From: JBEIVB01 sp040374085
Lineage (GTDB): Bacteria > Bacteroidota > Bacteroidia > UBA4408
DNA: 8,263 bases
NCBI GenBank assembly: GCA_040374085.1
Contig: JBEIVB010000098.1
Location: 1 to 8,263 of the forward strand
Reading direction: 5' to 3'
The translations under genes and the position numbers were made by a program. Under the pieces are notes generated by a model. The model worked only from the letters and a program-made list of their open reading frames with translations. It was not told where the DNA came from and made no database searches. Of this stretch, positions 1 to 5,591 are shown piece by piece (the stretch's first letter is position 1; every line of letters begins with the position of its first letter).

Positions 1-229
1 CGAAGCCTGTAGCCTGCACCTCGATATGCTGCATACCCATTTGTTTGATGCCGCCGACCGCATGCTCAAATCGGGCAAAGACGCGTTGTGCAGCTTTGCC
101 GAAGGCGACGAGTTGCGCATGATGCTCATGGGCCTGAGGCGCTTCACCAAGATGGAACCCCTCAACACCAAAGAAACCCGCCGCCGCATAGCCGAGGCCA
201 TGATTGCCGCCAACCAATACTGCTTTTAA
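1..229 (+). CDS. Acyl-CoA dehydrogenase family protein, C-terminal fragment (5' end outside window)
   Basis: The reading frame is open from base 2 to the TAA at 227-229, giving 75 residues of a gene that begins left of the window. The visible part is an alanine-, arginine- and methionine-rich helical tail that contains FAEGDELRMMLMGLRRFTK and ends in AANQYCF. From memory, Bacteroidota acyl-CoA dehydrogenases have a C-terminal helical extension with a similar 'RMMLxGLkRFTK...RRxIAdAmIaxNkYCF' ending. On that basis I assign it to this family of FAD-dependent enzymes, which oxidise acyl-CoA to enoyl-CoA in fatty-acid or amino-acid degradation. The catalytic and flavin-binding regions are not in view, so substrate class cannot be judged. 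The first in-window ATG (26) is internal, because the frame and the protein similarity continue upstream of it. The gene converges on tatA, with a candidate terminator just after the stop. Confidence 0.7.
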   Translation, partial: EACSLHLDMLHTHLFDAADRMLKSGKDALCSFAEGDELRMMLMGLRRFTKMEPLNTKETRRRIAEAMIAANQYCF

Positions 230-239
230 GTAATTTGGA

Positions 240-287
240 ACAGGGGTGACACCGGGGTGAAACAATCGCCCAAGCCCCTGTATTTTT
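240..287 (+). terminator. Possible intrinsic terminator after the acyl-CoA dehydrogenase gene
   Basis: ACAGGGG (240-246) is complementary to CCCCTGT (275-281), and ATTTTT follows at 282-287. The seven-base-pair stem starts 10 bases after the stop codon, which is a sensible place for a terminator. The loop is long (28 bases) and a second GGGG at 254-257 could compete for pairing, so this is a moderate rather than strong prediction. Confidence 0.45.
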
Positions 288-312
288 ACTACTTAGAAAC
301 TATGTTACGATA

Positions 313-330
313 TATATGCCTTTGCATATA
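313..330. repeat. AT-rich inverted repeat in the convergent intergenic region
   Basis: TATATGC (313-319) and GCATATA (324-330) form a perfect seven-base inverted repeat around the loop CTTT. It lies between two convergent genes and no T-tract follows on either strand, so it does not look like a terminator. It could be a protein-binding palindrome or simply chance in AT-rich DNA. Confidence 0.35.
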
Positions 331-351
331 AAATACTTCTTACTGCACGAC

Positions 352-384
352 AAAAAAAAAGAAGCTGACCCAAAATTTCTTTGG
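352..384 (-). terminator. Weak candidate terminator downstream of tatA
   Basis: Read on the minus strand, just past the tatA stop, CCAAA and TTTGG (plus positions 380-384 and 370-374) can form a five-base-pair stem with a five-base loop. A run of nine T's follows (plus-strand A run 352-360). The stem is short and AT-rich, and the T run begins about nine bases after the stem. This would be a poor but correctly placed terminator for tatA. Confidence 0.3.
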
Positions 385-386
385 AA

Positions 387-755
387 TTATTCCAAGGGCA
401 TTTGATCGAGGGGAGCGGCTTGCTGAGGCTGAGGAGGCGCAGGGTTTTCGGATGGGCTTGATTTTTCCTCATCGGGGTTGTTCACCGCTGCCGATGCATC
501 TTTGGTATTTTGCGCATCTTTCAAAATGGCGTTTACCTCTTTTACCGGGTTTTGAGCACCCTGCTCAATCTCCCTTCTGATGTTTTCGCTGGCTTCGCGG
601 ATCTCGCGCAGACCCTTGCCTAGGCCACGGGCCAGGTCGGGAATGCTTTTGGAGCCGAAGAACAGCAGCACCACCATCAAAATCAGCACCACCTCTCCTC
701 CGCCCAAATTTAGGAGTAGGAAAACGGTGTGCAGAAGGGGTAAATTCAGCAACAT
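387..755 (-). CDS. tatA: Sec-independent (twin-arginine) protein translocase subunit TatA
   Basis: This encodes 122 residues of a TatA/Hcf106 family protein, the multimeric subunit that lets TatBC-bound folded proteins cross the inner membrane. The layout is typical. A short transmembrane helix runs from about residue 21 to 33 with the FG hinge at 33-34. An amphipathic helix follows, with the motif IPDLARGLGKGLREIREA from residue 38, and then a charged, Pro/Gln/Glu-rich, probably disordered tail. Glu21 falls where E. coli TatA has Gln8, the conserved polar position of the membrane helix; Glu there is common in the family. I chose the ATG at 753-755 because it gives a short N-terminus ahead of the helix. 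In-frame ATGs further upstream (out to 839) would run into the divergent gene. The extra hydrophobic segment at residues 5-17 is longer than in E. coli TatA. The C-terminal tail makes it longer than the usual 60-90 residues. TatB function is not excluded, but the glycine-rich amphipathic helix suits TatA better. No tatC is nearby. Confidence 0.9.
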   Translation of the reverse strand: MLLNLPLLHTVFLLLNLGGGEVVLILMVVLLFFGSKSIPDLARGLGKGLREIREASENIRREIEQGAQNPVKEVNAILKDAQNTKDASAAVNNPDEEKSSPSENPAPPQPQQAAPLDQMPLE

Positions 756-760
756 GGGTT

Positions 761-768
761 CAAAGGTA
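761..768 (-). promoter_or_regulatory. Candidate Bacteroidota -7 element (TAnnTTTG) for tatA
   Basis: The minus strand reads TACCTTTG here, an exact match to TAnnTTTG, ending five bases before the tatA ATG. A transcript starting the usual few bases downstream would have almost no leader. I see no good -33 TTTG at the expected spacing, so position is the main support. Confidence 0.4.
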
Positions 769-792
769 AGGGGAATCCATAACTTTATGGGC

Positions 793-2280
793 ATGAACAT
801 ACTCAGTGCAGAGCACCTGCGGGCATGGGATGCTGCCACCCTTCAAAAGCAGGGCATTGCCTCCATAGATTTGATGAACAGGGCTTGTATGCGGATGCTT
901 CCGCATTTGATGGAGTTTGTGCAACCGGGTCAATCGGTGAGGGTGTGCTGTGGGAGGGGCAACAACGGAGGCGATGGGATGGGGTTGGCTTGCCTGTTGA
1001 AAGGCCTTGGGCATCACATAGAAGTGCTTCTCTTGCCCGGCGAGGCTCCCCTCTCCGGCGATGCGGCTCAACAGGTGAACAGGCTTGCTGCCCTTGGGGT
1101 AGAAGTAAGCCTTTGGCACGAGGCTTGCCCGGCCCCTGCACCCGGTGCGCTTGTACTGGATGCCCTGTTTGGAGCCGGGCTGAACCGCACCCTCGATGGT
1201 CAGGCCGCAGCCTTTGTAGATGCCATCAACATCTGGGGAAACCCCGTTGTATCCATCGATTTACCCAGCGGGCTTATGGCCGACCAAACGGTACTTACCC
1301 CGGGTCAGCCCGTGGTGCGCGCCCAACGCATCCTTACCCTGCATGCACCCAAAGCCTGCATGCTGCTGGAGGAATGCATGGCAAAGCAGGGTTCGTTTAT
1401 CATGGTAGACATCGGGTTGGAAGCGCCCGATGGCTTTTCCGATCTGAGGAAATGGCATTTTACAACGTACAGCGAATTACGGCCTTTTCGCAAACCCCTT
1501 TTGCCGTTTGCGCACAAGCACCGCCGAGGCCATTGCTGGTTGGTGGGAGGCAGCGAGGGCAAGGCAGGCGCGGTGGTGCTGGCCGGATCGGCGGCACTGG
1601 CCTCCGGAGCAGGACTGATTACCCTTGGCGTTGGTCGGGATCAGTTGAACATCGTGCAAAGTGCCTTACCCCAAGCCATGGCTCAGGTAATGGGCTTGCA
1701 TAACCCCGAAACATTGCCCAAATCTCTATCTGCCCACAGCCTGGTGGTGGGCATGGGCTTGGGGCGCAGCACCGAAGCGGCCGGACTGGTGCGGCAAGTG
1801 ATTCAGGACTGGCAAGGCCCTCTGGTGCTCGATGCCGACGCCTTGTGGCACCTGGCCCAGCAACCAACGTGGTTGGGCTTTTTGCGGGCCGAAACCATCC
1901 TAACCCCCCACGAGGGCGAACTCGATCGTTTGGTAGGCCCAAGCAGCACCCGGGCCGAGCGGCTGGAGAAAGCAAGCGGGCTCTCCCAAAAAAACAACAT
2001 CATAATTATATTAAAAGGTAACAACAGTGCGGTGTGCTGTCCCGATGGCAGCATTTCTTTCAACAGCAGCGGCAATGCAGCCTTGGCGAAAGCCGGCAGC
2101 GGCGATCTGTTGAGCGGCATATTGGGTGCCCATTTGGCCATGGGCTACCCTCCTGCCCTTTCGGCCCTGCTGGGTGTTTTTTTGCACGGGCAGGCGGCCG
2201 ACTATGCCATACAAAGCCGGCGGCCCGAGGGCGTGGTGGCCGAGCATCTTCTGGAGGCCCTCGGACAAATCGCCATTTGA
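793..2280 (+). CDS. nnr: Bifunctional NAD(P)H-hydrate repair enzyme (NAD(P)HX epimerase / ADP-dependent NAD(P)HX dehydratase)
   Basis: This encodes 495 residues, the full length of two-domain YjeF-type enzymes. The N-terminal YjeF_N domain (about 1-215) interconverts R- and S-NAD(P)HX. It carries GRGNNGGDG at 54-62, LDALFGAG from residue 122 (Asp123) and SIDLPSG at 154-160. The C-terminal YjeF_C domain (about 235-495, ribokinase-like) dehydrates S-NAD(P)HX using ADP. It carries GGSEGKAGA at 252-260, LDADAL at 346-351, TPHEGE at 371-376 and the nucleotide-site motif GNAALAKAGSGDLLSG at 427-442, with Asp438 in the conserved GSGD. Together they repair hydrated nicotinamide cofactors in the cytoplasm. 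I chose the ATG at 793 because MNILSAEHLRAWD matches the usual family N-terminus; an ATG at 787 is the nearest alternative. The frame is open back to 580, but that stretch is antisense to tatA. The gene is divergent from tatA and ends 34 bases before the ABC exporter gene. Confidence 0.95.
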   Translation: MNILSAEHLRAWDAATLQKQGIASIDLMNRACMRMLPHLMEFVQPGQSVRVCCGRGNNGGDGMGLACLLKGLGHHIEVLLLPGEAPLSGDAAQQVNRLAALGVEVSLWHEACPAPAPGALVLDALFGAGLNRTLDGQAAAFVDAINIWGNPVVSIDLPSGLMADQTVLTPGQPVVRAQRILTLHAPKACMLLEECMAKQGSFIMVDIGLEAPDGFSDLRKWHFTTYSELRPFRKPLLPFAHKHRRGHCWLVGGSEGKAGAVVLAGSAALASGAGLITLGVGRDQLNIVQSALPQAMAQVMGLHNPETLPKSLSAHSLVVGMGLGRSTEAAGLVRQVIQDWQGPLVLDADALWHLAQQPTWLGFLRAETILTPHEGELDRLVGPSSTRAERLEKASGLSQKNNIIIILKGNNSAVCCPDGSISFNSSGNAALAKAGSGDLLSGILGAHLAMGYPPALSALLGVFLHGQAADYAIQSRRPEGVVAEHLLEALGQIAI

Positions 2281-2303
2281 GCCGAGAAATCTGCCTACCT
2301 TTG
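2276..2303 (+). promoter_or_regulatory. Candidate Bacteroidota promoter for the ABC exporter gene
   Basis: TACCTTTG (2296-2303) matches TAnnTTTG exactly and lies 11 bases before the ATG at 2315. A TTTG at 2276-2279, inside the nnr stop region, could be the -33 element, although its 16-base spacer is slightly short. Transcription would start near 2307, giving a leader of under 10 bases. Co-transcription with nnr remains possible because no terminator separates the two genes. Confidence 0.55.
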
Positions 2304-2314
2304 CGGCCCTCACA

Positions 2315-4084
2315 ATGAAAATATTATACCCTTACCTGCGCCGCTATTGGAGCCTTCTCCTGCTGGCCTTGCTGCTTGCAGCCCTCAACCAAATCTTCTC
2401 TCTGCTCGACCCCTACGTGTTTCGGAGGGTAGTAGACGACTATGCCTTTAGTCCCAAACGGTACACCCGCCACGAATTTCTGATGGGCATTGGCGGCCTC
2501 ATCTTGCTGAGCATGGGAGCGGCCATGGTGAGCCGAATTGCCAAGAACTTCCAAGACTACTTTGTGAGCGTTATTACCCAACGCCTTGGGGCGGAAGTGT
2601 ACACCGATGGGCTCAAGCACAGCTTGGAGTTGCCCTACCAGGAATTTGAAGATCAGCGGAGCGGCGAAACCCTGGGCAAACTTCAAAAAGTGAGAAGCGA
2701 CATTGAGAAGCTCATCTCCACCTTCGTAAACGTGCTGTTTACCTCCTTGGTGGGCATTGTATTTGTGGCCGTTTATGCCATACGCATTCATTGGCTCATT
2801 GCCCCCGTTTACTTTGCTGCCATTCCCCTTTTGGTTTTTATGAGCAGCATTCTGAGCAAGCGCATCAAAACCGTTCAAAAAAACATAGTGGCCGAAACCA
2901 CCGCCTTGGCGGGTTCTACTACGGAATCGCTGCGCAACATTGAACTGGTAAAAAGCCTTGGATTAGCAGACCAGGAGATTCGCCGTTTGAACAGTGTTAC
3001 CGCAAAAATCCTGAGTTTGGAGTTGCGCAAAGTGCGCTACATACGCAGCATCAGCTTTGTACAGGGCACCTTTGTAAACTTTCTGCGTTCGTGCATCCTC
3101 TTCTTTTTGTTGTATTTGATTTTTGCCGATCACATCACCTTGGGTCAGCTCTTCAGCCTACAGATCTACAGCTTCTTCATATTTGGGCCCTTGCAGGAGC
3201 TGGGCAACATCATCAACGTGTATCGGGAGGCAGAGGTGAGCCTGGGCAACTTCAAAGCCATTTTGGATACGCCTCGGGAGCAGAAGCCCGCCCAACCTGT
3301 TGATTTGGGCCGAATGGAATCCTTGGCATTTGAGGGCATCTCTTTCCGTCATCAACACGGACAGCACAACTCCCTCACCGATGTATCCTTCTCCCTAAAA
3401 AAAGGCGAAACCATAGCTTTTGTGGGGCCATCGGGCTCGGGCAAAACCACCTTGGTGAAGCTTTTGGTGGGCTTGTATCAGCCAAAAGCCGGGCGGGTGT
3501 TGTACAACGGGCATCCGGGCAGCAGCATCGACCTCGACCGTTTGCGTGAGCAGATCGGCTTTGTAACCCAGGACACCCAGCTTTTTTCAGGCACAATTCT
3601 CGAAAACCTCTTGTTTGTGCGGCCCCAGGCAAGCGATGAAGAGTGCCTAGAAGTTTTGCATCAAGCCTCCTGCCAGAGCCTATTGGAGCGTGCCGAGCAA
3701 GGATTGCACACCGTTATTGGTGAAGGCGGAGTGAAGGTTTCGGGTGGAGAGAAGCAGCGTCTGTCCATAGCGCGTGCCCTCTTGCGCAGGCCCAGTCTGA
3801 TGGTCTTCGACGAGGCTACCTCTGCCTTAGACTCGCTCACCGAGGAGGAAATCAGCACCACCATACGGTCTATTTCGGCAAAAGGGCAGCACCTTACCAT
3901 ACTCATTGCGCATCGCCTAAGCACCATTATGCATGCCGATCGCATTGTGGTGCTGGAGCGGGGGCAGGTGGTGGAGCAGGGCCGCCATGAGGAGCTCCTG
4001 GCAGAAAAAGGACTCTACTACGCCATGTGGCGCCAGCAGATTGGAGAGCGGGAGCGAAGTTCCCCATCCCAAAAATCCACTTGA
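2315..4084 (+). CDS. ABC transporter, fused permease and ATPase (half-exporter, MsbA-like architecture)
   Basis: This encodes 589 residues with the classic half-exporter layout. An N-terminal type I exporter membrane domain (about 1-310) has several hydrophobic segments, the first at about residues 12-31 and others near 50-70, 140-175 and 250-290. The C-terminal nucleotide-binding domain (about 330-580) is complete. It has Walker A GPSGSGKTT at 371-379, Q-loop Gln419, signature VSGGEKQ at 475-481, Walker B LMVFDE at 495-500 with catalytic Glu500, and switch His533 in AHRLS. All catalytic residues are present, so it can work as a homodimer and need not have a degenerate partner. The family exports lipids, lipid-linked sugars, peptides or drugs across the inner membrane; the substrate cannot be read from this sequence. 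The ATG at 2315 is chosen because MKILYPYLRRYW starts directly before the first membrane helix and follows a promoter element. An open frame back to 2126 overlaps nnr and is not needed. Confidence 0.93.
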   Translation: MKILYPYLRRYWSLLLLALLLAALNQIFSLLDPYVFRRVVDDYAFSPKRYTRHEFLMGIGGLILLSMGAAMVSRIAKNFQDYFVSVITQRLGAEVYTDGLKHSLELPYQEFEDQRSGETLGKLQKVRSDIEKLISTFVNVLFTSLVGIVFVAVYAIRIHWLIAPVYFAAIPLLVFMSSILSKRIKTVQKNIVAETTALAGSTTESLRNIELVKSLGLADQEIRRLNSVTAKILSLELRKVRYIRSISFVQGTFVNFLRSCILFFLLYLIFADHITLGQLFSLQIYSFFIFGPLQELGNIINVYREAEVSLGNFKAILDTPREQKPAQPVDLGRMESLAFEGISFRHQHGQHNSLTDVSFSLKKGETIAFVGPSGSGKTTLVKLLVGLYQPKAGRVLYNGHPGSSIDLDRLREQIGFVTQDTQLFSGTILENLLFVRPQASDEECLEVLHQASCQSLLERAEQGLHTVIGEGGVKVSGGEKQRLSIARALLRRPSLMVFDEATSALDSLTEEEISTTIRSISAKGQHLTILIAHRLSTIMHADRIVVLERGQVVEQGRHEELLAEKGLYYAMWRQQIGERERSSPSQKST

Positions 4085-4107
4085 AGCCACCCAGCATGAC
4101 AAGAAAA

Positions 4108-4138
4108 TTTGCCCACTACCAACAAACCATTACTTTTG
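4108..4138 (+). promoter_or_regulatory. Strong-consensus Bacteroidota promoter for the TPR protein gene
   Basis: TTTG (4108-4111), a 19-base spacer and TACTTTTG (4131-4138) together match the Bacteroidota sigma-A pattern TTTG-N(about 19)-TAnnTTTG very well. The start codon at 4158 is 19 bases beyond the -7 element, so the leader would be about 15 bases. This is the best promoter in the window and suggests the TPR gene is transcribed independently of the ABC exporter gene. Confidence 0.7.
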
Positions 4139-4157
4139 CGGTTCGCTAAAAAATAGT

Positions 4158-4847
4158 ATGTCCAAGCCTACCGAAGATAACAACGACCTGTTGAGCGAAG
4201 TACAACACGCTTACTCGCGCACAGAGCGCTACATTGAAGAAAACCGCAAAAGCCTGCTCATCATTTTGGGCGGAATCGTTGCTGTAGTATTGGGTTACTT
4301 CGCATGGGAGAAGCTGTATGTCGCTCCTATGGAAGAAAAGGCCCAATCGGAGATGTTTGCCGCCCAGCAATATTTCGAGAACGACTCCATAGACAAAGCC
4401 ATTAAAGGCGACGGAAACCATCCGGGCTTTCTTACCATAGCCCAGGAGTATGGTGTTACCAAATCGGGCAATTTGGCGCATTACTATTTGGGCATTTGCT
4501 ACCTGCGCAAGGGCAAATACGAAGACGCGCTTGCCGAGCTCAAGCAATTCGATACAGACAATGCCTTGTTGGCGCCTGTTTCTACCGGTGCCATGGGCGA
4601 TGCCAACTTGGAGTTGGGTAAAACGGACGATGCGGTATCGCTGTATTTGAAAGCGGCTAAAATGAGTGAAAACAAATTCACCACGCCCATCTACCTTATG
4701 AAAGCTGCAGGTGTTTACGAAGACAAGAAAGACTTCGAAACCGCCTTGAAGATCTACGACCAGATCAAGAACGAGTATCCCAACACCAACGAAGGAAGGG
4801 AAATCGAAAAATACATTGCCCGCGCGAAAGCTTCACAGGGCGCATAA
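4158..4847 (+). CDS. Membrane-anchored tetratricopeptide repeat protein (YfgM-like layout)
   Basis: This encodes 229 residues. A charged N-terminus of about 31 residues precedes one clear transmembrane helix (about 32-50, SLLIILGGIVAVVLGYFAW). A helical extracytoplasmic part follows with about three TPR units: near 104-137 (NLAHYYLGICYLRKGKYEDAL), near 143-175 and near 180-213 (ALKIYDQIKNEYPN). There is no cleavable signal peptide; the helix is a signal anchor. This topology resembles YfgM, a SecYEG-associated periplasmic protein of proteobacteria, but the resemblance is architectural and I do not claim the same function. From memory, TPR proteins of this kind commonly sit just upstream of ribH in Bacteroidota, as here. 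The ATG at 4158 is chosen because it lies just after a strong promoter and directly before the conserved N-terminal region; the in-frame extension back to 3933 overlaps the ABC gene. A strong terminator follows the stop. Confidence 0.85.
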   Translation: MSKPTEDNNDLLSEVQHAYSRTERYIEENRKSLLIILGGIVAVVLGYFAWEKLYVAPMEEKAQSEMFAAQQYFENDSIDKAIKGDGNHPGFLTIAQEYGVTKSGNLAHYYLGICYLRKGKYEDALAELKQFDTDNALLAPVSTGAMGDANLELGKTDDAVSLYLKAAKMSENKFTTPIYLMKAAGVYEDKKDFETALKIYDQIKNEYPNTNEGREIEKYIARAKASQGA

Positions 4848-4869
4848 TCCGAGTTTTTTGTACGAACCC

Positions 4870-4899
4870 ATCCCGGAGGTTCTCTCCGGGATTTTTTTT
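4870..4899 (+). terminator. Strong intrinsic terminator between the TPR gene and ribH
   Basis: ATCCCGGAG (4870-4878) and CTCCGGGAT (4884-4892) form a perfect nine-base-pair, GC-rich stem with a five-base loop, and the T-tract at 4892-4899 directly follows. It lies 22 bases after the TPR stop and only acts on plus-strand transcripts, since the other strand lacks a T-tract. It ends five bases before the ribH start codon, so it could also work as an attenuator for ribH. Confidence 0.88.
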
Positions 4900-4904
4900 C
4901 CCCC

Positions 4905-5393
4905 ATGGCAACCAAGAAAAAAGAACTTCCTGTTTACGAAATGGTAAACCTGGCCAATCCTGCCGGCACCATCATTGCGCTGGTGGTATCGAATTACAAC
5001 AAAGAAATAACCTACTCCATGCGCGATGCGGCCATAAAAGCCCTCATCCAAAATGGAATACCCGTAGACAACATTCTGGTGGATTACGTTCCCGGGGCGT
5101 TTGAGTTGACCCTTGGTGCGCATCATTTCATTTCCCGCAAAGAGGTGGATGCTGTTTTGGCTTTGGGTTGCGTAATTCGGGGCGAAACCGCCCATTTCGA
5201 TTACGTATGCCAATCGGTTACCCAAGGCATCACCGAACTGAACCTTCGCCATTTGAAACCGGTTATTTTTGGCGTGCTCACCACAGAAGACCAAAAGCAG
5301 GCTCAGGAAAGGGCCGGCGGAAAGCTCGGCAACAAAGGAGAAGAAGCCGCTATGGCCGCTCTTTATATGGTGGCGATGAAGGAGAATATGTGA
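4905..5393 (+). CDS. ribH: 6,7-dimethyl-8-ribityllumazine synthase (riboflavin biosynthesis)
   Basis: This encodes 162 residues, normal for lumazine synthase. The enzyme condenses 5-amino-6-ribitylaminouracil with 3,4-dihydroxy-2-butanone 4-phosphate to make the direct precursor of riboflavin. Family motifs appear in order: the N-terminal strand IIALVVSNYNKEI (substrate-binding Asn/Tyr region); VPGAFEL, the conserved ribityl-site loop; ALGCVIRGETAHFDYV, with the phosphate-binding GET and the His of the HFDYV segment that is catalytic in the family; then PVIFGVLTTED and ERAGGKLGNKGEEAA near the C-terminus. The protein normally assembles into pentamers or 60-mer shells in the cytoplasm. I prefer the ATG at 4905 because its MATKKKELPVYE leader resembles Bacteroidota homologues; an ATG at 4941 would still leave the fold intact. 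No Shine-Dalgarno sequence or TAnnTTTG element precedes it, and no FMN riboswitch could fit in the 57 bases upstream. Other rib genes are not in the window. Confidence 0.96.
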   Translation: MATKKKELPVYEMVNLANPAGTIIALVVSNYNKEITYSMRDAAIKALIQNGIPVDNILVDYVPGAFELTLGAHHFISRKEVDAVLALGCVIRGETAHFDYVCQSVTQGITELNLRHLKPVIFGVLTTEDQKQAQERAGGKLGNKGEEAAMAALYMVAMKENM

Positions 5394-5415
5394 GGGTGAA
5401 CAAACTCATCCAAAT

Positions 5416-5445
5416 AAAAAAGCAACCCTAATGGGTTGCTTTTTT
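5416..5445. terminator. Bidirectional intrinsic terminator after ribH
   Basis: Six A's plus GCAACCC (5416-5428) are fully complementary to GGGTTGC plus five more T's (5433-5445), with a four-base loop (TAAT). The stem is 13 base pairs, GC-rich in its upper part, with a T run on each strand. It lies 22 bases after the ribH stop, and on the minus strand it would also stop transcripts of the FISUMP gene coming from the right. Confidence 0.9.
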
Positions 5446-5554
5446 GCTTTGTGACCGAGGCTTTCTTTACCACCCCGCCCATAGCTTGCATGTTTTCATT
5501 CATTTGCTCCTATATTTTCTGCCGACAGAAACCAGGTGTTTACCAGCATCTGAG

Positions 5555-5572
5555 GGCTGTTTGGAAACAACC
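5555..5572. repeat. Imperfect palindrome downstream of the FISUMP gene
   Basis: GGCTGTTTGGAAACAACC is an 18-base near-perfect palindrome with one mismatched pair, located 20 bases past the FISUMP stop (5592-5594, read on the minus strand). No T-tract follows on that strand, so it is not a standard terminator. It may be an RNA 3'-end hairpin or chance. The rest of the 5446-5591 gap shows no gene that I can support. Confidence 0.3.
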
Positions 5573-5591
5573 GGAATGGTTTAGCGGAGGA

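Noticed and set aside
580..792. In-frame upstream extension of nnr (71 residues)
   Set aside because: It is antisense to the tatA coding region, and the family N-terminus starts at the ATG at 793.
825..1703. Long open frame of 292 residues on the plus strand
   Set aside because: It lies in another frame of nnr, has a low-complexity Arg/Gly/Cys-rich composition and matches no family I know. The nnr frame has all conserved motifs.
2324..2878. Minus-strand open frame of 184 residues
   Set aside because: It is antisense to the membrane domain of the ABC exporter; its His/Asn/Gln-rich composition is typical of a shadow of a membrane-protein gene.
4848..4904. FMN riboswitch upstream of ribH
   Set aside because: The gap is only 57 bases and is mostly terminator; the long conserved RFN element cannot fit and none of its conserved segments is seen.
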